A stretch of DNA of 40,495 nt, from NCBI GenBank assembly GCA_027083445.1, contig JALWOP010000401.1:1-40495 (forward strand). The letters run 5' to 3'. The notes beneath the pieces are model-generated. The model searched no databases. It was not told where the DNA came from and saw nothing but the letters and a program-made list of their open reading frames with translations. The stretch's first letter is position 1. Every line of letters begins with the position of its first letter. Source of the DNA: Planctomycetota bacterium. Lineage in GTDB: Bacteria > Planctomycetota > UBA1135 > GCA-002686595. The position numbers were made by a program, and so were the translations under genes. Of the stretch, positions 26,221-34,016 are shown one piece after another.

Positions 26221-27018
26221 ATGAAGATCACCCGCCTCACGCTCCTCTTTCCGCTGCTCTCCCTGGTCGCCTGCGGTTCCGGCGGTTCATCGGGCTCCTC
26301 TTCGGGCGGCGGTTCGCATGGACCGACGGTCTCCTTCCTCTCATCAGCCAGCTCGGTGACCGAGGACACGGTCAGCGTTCCGGTGACGCTCTTTCTGGAT
26401 GAGGCTCCGACCGCCGACCTCGACGTCAATTTCACCTGGTCGGGATCGGCGACGGAGTTCGCCGACTATTTCGTCCCCGGGAGTACTCCGGTGACCATTC
26501 CCAAGGGTAGCCAGACCGCGACGATCCAGATCCAGGTCAATGAGGACGTCTTCGGAGAGCTCGACGAGACGGTCCAACTGAACCTGGTCGCCTCCCTCGA
26601 CTACAACCTGGGAGCTCCCTTCCAGCACACGCTCACCATCATCGACGAGGATGAGGTTCAGATCAACGAGATCGAACCCAACGACGACCACCTCAATCCC
26701 CAGGACATCGGCTCGATCCAGACGACCCTGGCCTATCAGATCTCCGGGGACTCCTTCGGGGGAGATCCAGATGTCTTCAAGTTCACCGGCGTGGGGAGTT
26801 GTACGGCGGATGTCACCCTCGACCCGGCCAGCGGGGTGAGCCAGGTGGTGATCAACGTCATCGACGAGAACGGCCAGGTTGTCGACATCATCGATGACGA
26901 CCTCCCGGGGACCACCCTGCACACCTCGTTCCCCGTTGCCGACGGCCAGGTCTTCTTTCTCGGGATCACGACCGACGGAGTGGGAACGGCCTACCTCTTG
27001 GATGTGGTTGGCGTCTGA
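26221..27018 (+). CDS. Lipoprotein with Calx-beta and PPC-like domains
   Basis: 265 residues. The signal peptide KITRLTLLFPLLSLVAC ends in a lipobox (LVAC, Cys18), followed by a Ser/Gly-rich linker, so it is a lipid-anchored envelope protein. Residues about 40-145 are a Calx-beta domain (VSFLSSASSVTEDTVSVPVTL, ATIQIQVNEDVFGELDETVQLNL, HTLTIIDEDE), a calcium-binding beta sandwich. Residues 150-265 match the bacterial pre-peptidase C-terminal (PPC) pattern: NEIEPNDDHLNPQDIG, DPDVFKF, ... VFFLGITTDG. It probably serves in adhesion or cell-surface structure. It sits between metabolic genes without an obvious functional link, after a 141-bp gap that may hold its own promoter. Confidence 0.84.
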   Translation: MKITRLTLLFPLLSLVACGSGGSSGSSSGGGSHGPTVSFLSSASSVTEDTVSVPVTLFLDEAPTADLDVNFTWSGSATEFADYFVPGSTPVTIPKGSQTATIQIQVNEDVFGELDETVQLNLVASLDYNLGAPFQHTLTIIDEDEVQINEIEPNDDHLNPQDIGSIQTTLAYQISGDSFGGDPDVFKFTGVGSCTADVTLDPASGVSQVVINVIDENGQVVDIIDDDLPGTTLHTSFPVADGQVFFLGITTDGVGTAYLLDVVGV

Positions 27019-27042
27019 GCTGGAGCGGGTAGGCTGGCGGGT

Positions 27043-28620
27043 ATGAGCGCCATTCCCGATCCGCCCCGGCAGTTCAACCTCTCGGCCTACTACCTCGATC
27101 GCAACCTGGAGGAGGGTCGGGCCGGCAAGACGTGCGTGATCTCTGAGGGCCGGAGGGTGACCTACGGTGAGCTCCACGAGCGCGTCTGCCGCTTGACGGC
27201 AGCCCTGCGCGCGGGTGGTTTGACGGCCGAGGAGCGTGTCCTGATCGTGCTCCCGGACGGAATCCCGTTCGTGGAGACCTGGCTCGCGGTGCTACGGGCG
27301 GGTGGGGTCTTTGCGATGGTCAACCCGTTGCTCAAGGCCAAGGATTATCGCTACTACCTGCGCTACACCAAGGCTCGCGCATTGGTGACGACCCGCGATG
27401 TGCTCGCGGAACTCGGGGATGCGGCGAGGCAGTCGCCTTACCTGCGCCAGGTCCTCGTCGTCGGGGGTGGGGAGCCCGGCTTCACTTCCTACGAAGGGGC
27501 CATCGAGGAGGCCGATCCCGCTCTTGGCGCGGTCGAAGAGACCGGGCCGGACGATCTGGCCGGCTGGCTTTTCACCTCGGGCTCGACCGGGGAGCCCAAG
27601 GCGTGCGTCCACCTGCAGCGGGACTTTTACTACTCCACCGAAACCTACGCCATGCAGGTCGCCGGGTACCGCGAGGAGGACATCTGTCTCTCGGTTCCCA
27701 AGCTCTTTTTCGGCTATGCGACGGGGACCAACCTGATGTTTCCCATGCGCGTGGGTGCGACCATCGTCCTTTTTCCGGAACGTTCCACCGCGGATGCCAT
27801 CTTCGATCAGATCGAAGCTCACCGGCCGACCTTCCTGACTTCGGTACCGACACTGATCAACAACATGCTGCGCTCGCCGCGCTGCGAGGGGGCCGATCTC
27901 TCCAGCCTGCGCCTCTGCCTCTCTGCGGGAGAGGCACTCCCCGAGCACCTCTATCGGGAATGGATGGAGCGCACGGGAGTCGAGATCCTGGACGGCATCG
28001 GTTCGGCGGAGATGTTCCACATCTACATCTCCAACCGGCCGGGAGAGGTGCGTCCGGGGAGCCTGGGCCGCATCGTTCCCGGGTACGAGGCGGAGATCAT
28101 CGATGCCGAGGGCAAACCGGTGCCGGACGGGGAGCCTGGACGTCTGCGCATTCGGGGGGGATCCACAGCGCTCTGCTACTGGGGGGCCAAGGCCAGTTCC
28201 GTCGAGACCTTCCAGGGAGATGCCTGCACCACCGGCGACATCTTTCGCCGCGATGCCGAGGGCTACTACTACTACGTGGGTCGAGCAGACGATCTCCTGA
28301 AAGTCTCGGGGATCTGGGTCTCGCCCCTCGAGATCGAGAACTGTCTACTCGAGCATCCCGCCGTGGCGGAGGTCTGCGTCGTGGGGCGCGAAGACGACGC
28401 GGGCATGACCAAGCCCCTCGCCTACGTAGTCCCGGCCGCCGGATTCGAGGGCTCCGACGAGCTGGCGCGCACCCTGAAGGATCACCTGCAGGGCCGCCTG
28501 GCCCTCCACAAGTACCCGCGCTGGTTCGAGTGGTGCTCCGGCCTCCCCAAGAACGATCGAGGCAAGGTCGATCGCAAGCAGCTACGCCGGGCCGCCACCG
28601 AGCCGGGTTCGCCAGCGTAG
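27043..28620 (+). CDS. Benzoate-CoA ligase family AMP-forming acyl-CoA synthetase
   Basis: 525 residues, ANL superfamily. The P-loop is GWLFTSGSTGEPKACVH (about 174-190). FGYATGTNLMFPMRVGATIVLFPERST and GIGSAEMFHIYISNRPGEVRPGSLGRIVPGYE match benzoate/2-aminobenzoate-CoA ligases closely. The hinge GRADDLLKVSGIWVSPLEIE and the A10 lysine region KNDRGKVDRK (Lys about 508) are present. It should adenylate an aromatic acid and load it on CoA. The specific acid is not readable, but a kynureninase-like gene upstream makes anthranilate the leading candidate, giving 2-aminobenzoyl-CoA. It is followed 11 bp later by the creatininase-family gene and then the thioesterase and metF. Confidence 0.9.
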   Translation: MSAIPDPPRQFNLSAYYLDRNLEEGRAGKTCVISEGRRVTYGELHERVCRLTAALRAGGLTAEERVLIVLPDGIPFVETWLAVLRAGGVFAMVNPLLKAKDYRYYLRYTKARALVTTRDVLAELGDAARQSPYLRQVLVVGGGEPGFTSYEGAIEEADPALGAVEETGPDDLAGWLFTSGSTGEPKACVHLQRDFYYSTETYAMQVAGYREEDICLSVPKLFFGYATGTNLMFPMRVGATIVLFPERSTADAIFDQIEAHRPTFLTSVPTLINNMLRSPRCEGADLSSLRLCLSAGEALPEHLYREWMERTGVEILDGIGSAEMFHIYISNRPGEVRPGSLGRIVPGYEAEIIDAEGKPVPDGEPGRLRIRGGSTALCYWGAKASSVETFQGDACTTGDIFRRDAEGYYYYVGRADDLLKVSGIWVSPLEIENCLLEHPAVAEVCVVGREDDAGMTKPLAYVVPAAGFEGSDELARTLKDHLQGRLALHKYPRWFEWCSGLPKNDRGKVDRKQLRRAATEPGSPA

Positions 28621-28631
28621 AATCCCCGCCT

Positions 28632-29396
28632 ATGCATCAGCTAGCCAAGTGTACTTGGCCCGAGGCGGATTCCTTCTACGGTCCCGACATCCTGGCCTTC
28701 TTGCCGATCGGCAGTACCGAGCCCCATGGTCCACACCTGCCGCTCGATACCGACGTGTCGATTGCCGTGGCCCAGGCGCAGGCGGCGGCCGAGCGGCTGG
28801 AGGAGGCGGGCGTCACGACCATGCTCTTGCCCCCCATTCCCTATGGGGTGACCCGCTGGACGGGGGGCTTCGCGGGGACCGTGGGGTTGCGACCGGGAAC
28901 CCTTTGGGCCCTGGTCGAGGATGTGATCGGGGCGCTGGAGGACCAGGGCGTACGGCGCATCGTGCTCTGCAACGGGCATCTGGAACCCGAGCACGTCCAG
29001 GTCCTGCGCGGGGTCATCCTGGACCACCAAGGACAGGACGAGGAGACCGCGCAAGTGCTTTTTCCCGACAACACCCGTCGGCGGTGGGCGCGCACCCTGG
29101 GCGAGGAGTTTGCGAGCGGTGAGTGCCACGCGGGGCGCTACGAGTCGAGCATCGTCTTGGCTGCCGACCCCGAATCGGTGCGCGAGGATGTGCGTCGCTC
29201 CCTGCCGGAGGTTTCTATCGCCCTGATCGAGCGCATCCGCGAAGGGGCGCGCAACTTCCGCGAGTGTGGGGCGGAGCAGGCCTACTGCGGCGCGCCCGCT
29301 GCGGCCAGTCGAGAAGAGGGAAACGAGTTGATCGCCGCCCTGGCGGAGATGGTCGTGACCAGCGTGCGTGAGGCTTGGCCGGAACTTCTGCGATGA
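28632..29396 (+). CDS. Creatininase family amidohydrolase
   Basis: 254 residues. The metal site is GSTEPHGPHLPLDTD (E-x-H...D), a family hallmark. IVLCNGHLEPEHVQ and SGECHAGRYESSIVL supply the later His and Glu ligands. The family hydrolyses amide C-N bonds and includes creatininase, the archaeal formamide hydrolase ArfB and MftE. Given the deformylase member, one possible role here is N-formylkynurenine formamidase, which would precede kynureninase; no sequence feature proves that. The ATG at 28632 is 11 bp after the ligase stop. The stop overlaps the thioesterase ATG (ATGA). Confidence 0.84.
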   Translation: MHQLAKCTWPEADSFYGPDILAFLPIGSTEPHGPHLPLDTDVSIAVAQAQAAAERLEEAGVTTMLLPPIPYGVTRWTGGFAGTVGLRPGTLWALVEDVIGALEDQGVRRIVLCNGHLEPEHVQVLRGVILDHQGQDEETAQVLFPDNTRRRWARTLGEEFASGECHAGRYESSIVLAADPESVREDVRRSLPEVSIALIERIREGARNFRECGAEQAYCGAPAAASREEGNELIAALAEMVVTSVREAWPELLR

Positions 29397-29809
29397 GTCA
29401 GTTCAACACCGTTCTTCAGGTTCGCTTCGGGCATGTCGATCCCGCCGGGATCGTCTACTTTCCTCGGATCTACGACTATCTCCACGATGTCTTCGAGGAG
29501 CTCTGGGAGGTCTACGTCGGGCAGCGCTACTACCACCTGCTGCTCGATCAGCGCATCGGGTTCCCGCTGGTCCACTCGGAGGTCGATTTTCGCTCGCCCC
29601 TGCGTTTTGGAGACCGCCCGATCGTCTCGGTGACTTGCTTCAAGTTGGGACATTCTTCCCTGGGCCTCAGATACGTCTTCCGTCTGGCCGATCGGGAACT
29701 GGTCCATGCGCGTCTGGTGACCTCGTGCGTGGACCTCGAGACGATGCGTCCCATCGCCATTCCCGAGGCCTACCGTTCCCGTTTTGCCGAGCTCTTGGAG
29801 TCCCCTTGA
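29393..29809 (+). CDS. 4-hydroxybenzoyl-CoA thioesterase family (hotdog) protein
   Basis: 138 residues, single hotdog domain. VRFGHVDPAGIVYFPRIYDYLHDVFEELW is the 4HBT signature, with the catalytic Asp16. PLVHSEVDFRSPLRFGD and LRYVFRLADRELVHARLV follow the family. It should hydrolyse an aromatic or short-chain acyl-CoA, freeing CoA from dead-end or excess aryl-CoA. Its pairing with a benzoate-CoA ligase family gene supports an aryl-CoA substrate. The ATG overlaps the creatininase-family stop and the stop overlaps the TTG of metF (TTGA). Confidence 0.9.
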   Translation: MSQFNTVLQVRFGHVDPAGIVYFPRIYDYLHDVFEELWEVYVGQRYYHLLLDQRIGFPLVHSEVDFRSPLRFGDRPIVSVTCFKLGHSSLGLRYVFRLADRELVHARLVTSCVDLETMRPIAIPEAYRSRFAELLESP

Positions 29810-30684
29810 AGAGAATCGACAGCCTTTACGATCAGGGCCGCCCGGTCTTCAGTTTCGAGTTCTTTCCGCCCAAGACCGACCGTGGCGCGGAGAACCTGAT
29901 GCGCACCGTCGCGGATCTCAAGGCATCGGTCGAGCCCGACTTCGTCTCCGTGACCTATGGGGCGGGTGGTTCGACGCGCGACAAGACGCACGCGGTGGTG
30001 ACCCGCATCCAGTCCGAGCTGGGCACGACGGCGATGGCGCACCAGACCTGTATCGCTGCCGGTCGCGGGGCGATCGAGGGCAACGTGCAGGCGCTCCTGG
30101 ACGCAGGCGTGTGCAACATCCTGGCCCTGCGCGGGGACAAGCCCAAGGAGAGCGCGGGCGAGGCCCAAGAGGCGCACTTCGAGCACGCCACCGACCTGAT
30201 CTCTTTCCTGCGGGAGCGCTACGGGGATCAGCTCTCCATCGGCGCGGCCTGCTATCCCGAGGCGCATCCCGAATCCGAGAGTGAGGATCGCGACCTCCAC
30301 TGGGCCAAGCGCAAGCAGGAACTGGGGGCGGGTTTTCTGGTCTCCCAGCTCTTCTTCGATACGGGGCGTTTCCTCGACTTCGTGAAGCGAGCACGGGCGG
30401 CGGGCATCACCTGTCCCATCGTGCCGGGCATCATGCCCATCACGAACGTCGCCCAGATCGAGCGTTTCACCAAGATGTGTGGAGCCACGATTCCAGAGGA
30501 GCTGCGCGAGCGGTTGCGGGCGGTGGAGGATGACCCGGGTGCGGTCATGGCCACGGGGGTGGAGCACGCGATCACCCAGTGCCGGGAGTTGCTCGAAGCC
30601 GGGGTGGAAGGGCTCCACTTCTATACCCTGAACCGTAGCCACGCCACCCGTTCCATCCTGGCCGCGATCCGGCAGTTGGCCTGA
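29806..30684 (+). CDS. metF: Methylenetetrahydrofolate reductase
   Basis: 292 residues, the usual bacterial size. FSFEFFPPKTDRGAENL contains the catalytic Glu. FVSVTYGAGGSTRDKT, ILALRGDKPKES, IGAACYPEAHPES and FLVSQLFFDTGRFLDFV are all conserved FAD/folate sites of the (beta/alpha)8 barrel. It reduces 5,10-methylene-THF to 5-methyl-THF for methionine synthesis. The TTG start overlaps the thioesterase stop by four bases (TTGA). The frame is open upstream but only opposite the thioesterase gene. Its place at the end of this run may reflect one-carbon recovery or chance. A 93-bp gap follows. Confidence 0.93.
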   Translation: MKRIDSLYDQGRPVFSFEFFPPKTDRGAENLMRTVADLKASVEPDFVSVTYGAGGSTRDKTHAVVTRIQSELGTTAMAHQTCIAAGRGAIEGNVQALLDAGVCNILALRGDKPKESAGEAQEAHFEHATDLISFLRERYGDQLSIGAACYPEAHPESESEDRDLHWAKRKQELGAGFLVSQLFFDTGRFLDFVKRARAAGITCPIVPGIMPITNVAQIERFTKMCGATIPEELRERLRAVEDDPGAVMATGVEHAITQCRELLEAGVEGLHFYTLNRSHATRSILAAIRQLA

Positions 30685-30777
30685 CCCGCGTCATCCAATA
30701 GCGGTCGTCGGCGAATCCTCTCGCCACAAAGAAGACCCCAAGGTTGCAAGGGCGCCGCGGATCCCTACAACGGTGCC

Positions 30778-31731
30778 GTGTCCCAAACGGTCGCCCTCAT
30801 CCCCAGCTACTGTTCCTGGGACAATCTCGAGCGCTACCTGCCTTCTCTATTGGAGGAGTTGCGGCCGCGCGGTGTCGAGGTTGTCATCAGTGATGATGCC
30901 AGCCCGGATGGCACGCCCGAGCGCATTGCGCGTGTCTTCCCCGGTGTGCGGCTCCTGCGGCGGGATAGCAACGGCGGCTTTGGGCCCAACTGCAACTGGG
31001 CCATCGAGCGCATCGAGGCGGAACGGATCCTGCTCCTGAACGCGGACGTGCGTGTCTTGCCCGGGTTCCTGGAACCATTGGAACGCGCTCTCACCGGCGA
31101 CGTCTTCGCCGTCTCCGCAGTCTCGGTCGATGAAGCGGGCAAAGTGGTTGATGGTGCCCGCTTGGCACTCATGAAGCGCGGCCTCTTTCGTTGGCGCCCG
31201 CTCGATCTCGATGCACTCACGGAACTGCACGTGAGCGCCTATCCCGTCGGGGCGCACGTACTCATCGACCGCGCACGCTTCCTGGAGCTGGGGGGCTTCG
31301 ATCCTCTCTACCGTCCCTACTACTGGGAAGACGTCGATCTGGGCTATCGAGCCTGGAAACGGGGCTGGCGCGTCTTGATCGAGCCCGCCAGTCGAGTCGA
31401 GCACCACCACGACCACTCCGACATCGAGCGCACGCAGGGTGAGAAGCATGTCGATGGGGTCAATGTTCGCAATCGGCTGCTCTTCCACTGGGCCAACCTG
31501 CACGAACCGGGCTGGTTCTGGGGCCGCCATCTCCTGCCCGTGGGATGGAAGTTCGTGACCGGATGGCTCGCCCTGGACCTGCGCTTCTACCGCGCCTTCT
31601 TTCGTGCCCTGGGGCGGGTGGGGGAGGTGCGGCGCTCGCGGCGGCGCAATCGCGCAGCGGCCAAGCGCAGCGACGGCGAAGTGTGGGCACTTCTGAACGC
31701 AGAGCTCGCGCCCCATCTGCGCCGCCGCTGA
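30778..31731 (+). CDS. Glycosyltransferase family 2
   Basis: 317 residues, GT-A fold. It has VALIPSYCSWDNLERYLPSLL, VVISDDASPDGTPERI, NGGFGPNCNWAIERI and ILLLNADVRVLPGFLEPL (metal/nucleotide site; N-A-D in place of D-x-D). The catalytic ED motif is in YYWEDVDLGYRAWKRGWRV. This resembles rhamnosyl- and other GT2 enzymes of polysaccharide loci. The C-terminal part has an amphipathic, aromatic stretch (FYRAFFRALGRVGEVRRSRRRNR) that may associate with the membrane. GTG 30778 is the start. It is followed 38 bp later by a sulfotransferase gene, so they may form a pair that builds and sulfates a surface glycan (inference). Confidence 0.88.
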   Translation: MSQTVALIPSYCSWDNLERYLPSLLEELRPRGVEVVISDDASPDGTPERIARVFPGVRLLRRDSNGGFGPNCNWAIERIEAERILLLNADVRVLPGFLEPLERALTGDVFAVSAVSVDEAGKVVDGARLALMKRGLFRWRPLDLDALTELHVSAYPVGAHVLIDRARFLELGGFDPLYRPYYWEDVDLGYRAWKRGWRVLIEPASRVEHHHDHSDIERTQGEKHVDGVNVRNRLLFHWANLHEPGWFWGRHLLPVGWKFVTGWLALDLRFYRAFFRALGRVGEVRRSRRRNRAAAKRSDGEVWALLNAELAPHLRRR

Positions 31732-31769
31732 GGCCCAACGCTTCGGAGCGGTGTAGACTGCCGCCCGCA

Positions 31770-32528
31770 ATGCCTCTCTTCCGACGCCGCAAGGTCCTGC
31801 TCCACTACCACATCTTCAAGAACGCCGGCACCTCGATCGACCACGTTCTCGAGGAGTGCTTTGCCCGTACCTGGCGCACATTCGACAAGGATCGACCCGG
31901 TGCCAAGATCACGGCGGCGGAGATGGACGCTTTCCTCAGGGAGCACCGTTCCGTCCGTGCCGTCTCGTCGCACCAGGTGATCCCGCCCCTGCCCTCACGG
32001 GTGGCCGATATCTATCCGATCCTCTTTCTGCGGCATCCGATCGACCGTGCCTACTCGGCCTATCTCTTCGAGTGGGGCAAGCAGGTCGGTCAGGCTCGTC
32101 CGGAGCGCCCCTTCGCCGAGTACGTCGAGGAGAAGTTCCAGCACCCGCGCCAGAGTGCGATCGAGGATTTCCAGGTGCAGCACCTGGCCAACACGAACTA
32201 CGACACCCCAGCGATCCGTCCGGATACCCCTGCGGCGGAGGTCTTGGAGCGTGCCACGGCCTTTCTGGACAGCCTGCCCTGCTTCGGCCTCGTCGAGCGC
32301 TATGAAGAGTCCCTGGCGCAGTTCGCGGACACCTATCGGCGAGCCTTCCCCAAGTTCCGCCCCAGGGTCGTACGGGTCAATGCTCTTCAGGACGCCGCCT
32401 TGACCCTCGAGGAGAAACTCGCTCGCATTCGCGGTGAACTCGGTGCGGAGCGCTACGCGGAACTGGAGGCGCGCAACAAGGGGGATCTGGCTCTCTACGC
32501 CCACGCGCTGGAGCGTTTCGGCGCATGA
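31770..32528 (+). CDS. Sulfotransferase family protein
   Basis: 252 residues. The P-loop-like PAPS 5'-phosphosulfate loop is HYHIFKNAGTSIDHV (about 12-26; K-x-x-G-T-S). The 3'-phosphate site is FLRHPIDRAYSAYLF (about 90-104; R-x-P-x-x-R-x-x-S). Helices with HLANTNYDTP and LVERYEES follow, as in the Sulfotransfer_2 (carbohydrate/heparan) group. It should move a sulfo group from PAPS to a sugar hydroxyl. ATG 31770 is 38 bp after the GT2 gene. It is convergent with the sulfatase-fold gene, 4 bp apart. Confidence 0.86.
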   Translation: MPLFRRRKVLLHYHIFKNAGTSIDHVLEECFARTWRTFDKDRPGAKITAAEMDAFLREHRSVRAVSSHQVIPPLPSRVADIYPILFLRHPIDRAYSAYLFEWGKQVGQARPERPFAEYVEEKFQHPRQSAIEDFQVQHLANTNYDTPAIRPDTPAAEVLERATAFLDSLPCFGLVERYEESLAQFADTYRRAFPKFRPRVVRVNALQDAALTLEEKLARIRGELGAERYAELEARNKGDLALYAHALERFGA

Positions 32529-32532
32529 GGGA

Positions 32533-34014
32533 TCAGCGCTCGTCACTCTCCCCGTCGCCGAGATAGCCCATCCCGCGCAAGCCTTCGATGACCGAGTCGT
32601 CGACCTCCTCCAGGGAGACGTGGGTGGCTTCTTCCCGGTTCCTCGTGAGGTACTCGTTCCAGCGCCAGAGGGAGCGGTGTAGCTGCTCCTCTAGGCCATG
32701 CGGGACCCCGCCGGTGAGGTCATGCTTCTCGGTCGGATCCGCGGCGAGGTCGTAGAGCTCGTAGGGTCGTGAGCTTTTCTTCCCGCAGTTGTGGATCAGC
32801 TTCGCATCATCGAGCCAGACCGCTTGGAGTTCGAACCGGCCCAGGCGCAGCTCCGCGTAGAGCCGCTGTGAGCCCGTGCCGCGCTCGCCGCTGCGCCAGA
32901 GGGGGGCGAGATCGCGACCTTCGATGGGGCTGGGCGCCACGATACCTGCACGTGCAAGCAGCGTGGGGGCCAGGTCGACCAGGCTGACCGGCGTCGAGAT
33001 GACCCTGCCCCGCTCCTGGCCCGGCAGGTGGAGGAGCAGGGGCACATGGACGCTCTCTTGATAGAGATCGTGGCCGTGGGCACGCCAGCCGTGATCCCAC
33101 AGACCCTCGCCGTGATCCGAGGTCAGAGCGATCAGAGTCTCGGAAGAGAGTTTTCGCGCATCGAGGCCGGCGAGAAACTCCCCAACCCAGTGGTCGACAT
33201 AGCGGACTTCACCCGCGTAGAGCTGGCGAATACGCTCCTCATCGGGGGGAGTGCGTTCCTGTGGAGGGAGGGCATCCAGTCGCTTCAGGTCCCGGCGGGA
33301 ACCCTCGAAGCGTGCACCGTTCTTTGGGAGGGGATGCAGCTCCGGGTGGGGCAGGTAGGGGTCGTGGGGATCGGTGTAGAGCAGAAAGAGGAAGAATCGC
33401 TCGCCCGGTTCGAGCGTGTCGAGGAGCGCGAGGCCCCGCTTCGTGACCACTTCGGCGGGGACCATGGCGAAGTCGTCGGGGTAGCCTGCCGTGCCTTCGG
33501 GTTCGTCGTAGGTCTCGAAACCCTGGGCGAAGCCCCAGGTGGCGGAGGCGTTCTTGTTGGTGCAGACCGCCAGACAACGCCACCCGGCGGCGCTGAGGCA
33601 CTCGGCCAGAGTCGTGCTCGTCGCGGGGATGGCATCCTCCTGACCAAGGACGTTCAGGACGGCGGGATGGCGTCCGGTGAACATGGCTGCGACCGAGGAG
33701 CGTGTCCACGAGGAGGTCGAGCGCACCTCTTCGAAGCGCTGGGATCGCCCCGCCAGTGCATCGAGATTCGGTGTCAGTCCCCGCTCGCTCCCATAGCACC
33801 CCAGGTGATCCGCTCGCAGGGTGTCGATCATCACCAGGACGATTCCCTGCGCGGATGGCGGGGAGTCGGGAGGCGAGGGCGGGTTTTCCATCGGTAGGAC
33901 GACGTCGGAGAGGTCCTGGCCCGAATAGTCCCAGGGATCACCTCCGCAGGAGGCGAGGGCGACCAGGCTCAGAGCGAGGAGGCCCGACAGGGCAAGGCAG
34001 TGGCGAGAGGGCAT
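32533..34014 (-). CDS. Sulfatase-fold lipoprotein, Thr at nucleophile position
   Basis: 493 residues from ATG 34014. The signal peptide RHCLALSGLLALSLVALASC ends in a lipobox (LASC, Cys23), so it is a lipid-anchored envelope enzyme. The alkaline-phosphatase-type domain follows: IVLVMIDTLRADHLG (Asp64), LTSDHGEGLWDHGWRAHGHD, YTDPHDPYLP. The sulfatase signature reads T-R-S-S (Thr104 in SSWTRSS), so no formylglycine can form and the Pro is lost too. It ends in LRGMGYLG. It is probably a phospho- or phosphonate-type hydrolase/transferase or an inactive relative rather than a sulfatase (inference). The start is 2 bp after the stop of the GT2-GT4 gene, indicating co-transcription. Confidence 0.83.
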   Translation of the reverse strand: MPSRHCLALSGLLALSLVALASCGGDPWDYSGQDLSDVVLPMENPPSPPDSPPSAQGIVLVMIDTLRADHLGCYGSERGLTPNLDALAGRSQRFEEVRSTSSWTRSSVAAMFTGRHPAVLNVLGQEDAIPATSTTLAECLSAAGWRCLAVCTNKNASATWGFAQGFETYDEPEGTAGYPDDFAMVPAEVVTKRGLALLDTLEPGERFFLFLLYTDPHDPYLPHPELHPLPKNGARFEGSRRDLKRLDALPPQERTPPDEERIRQLYAGEVRYVDHWVGEFLAGLDARKLSSETLIALTSDHGEGLWDHGWRAHGHDLYQESVHVPLLLHLPGQERGRVISTPVSLVDLAPTLLARAGIVAPSPIEGRDLAPLWRSGERGTGSQRLYAELRLGRFELQAVWLDDAKLIHNCGKKSSRPYELYDLAADPTEKHDLTGGVPHGLEEQLHRSLWRWNEYLTRNREEATHVSLEEVDDSVIEGLRGMGYLGDGESDER

Positions 34015-34016
34015 GG

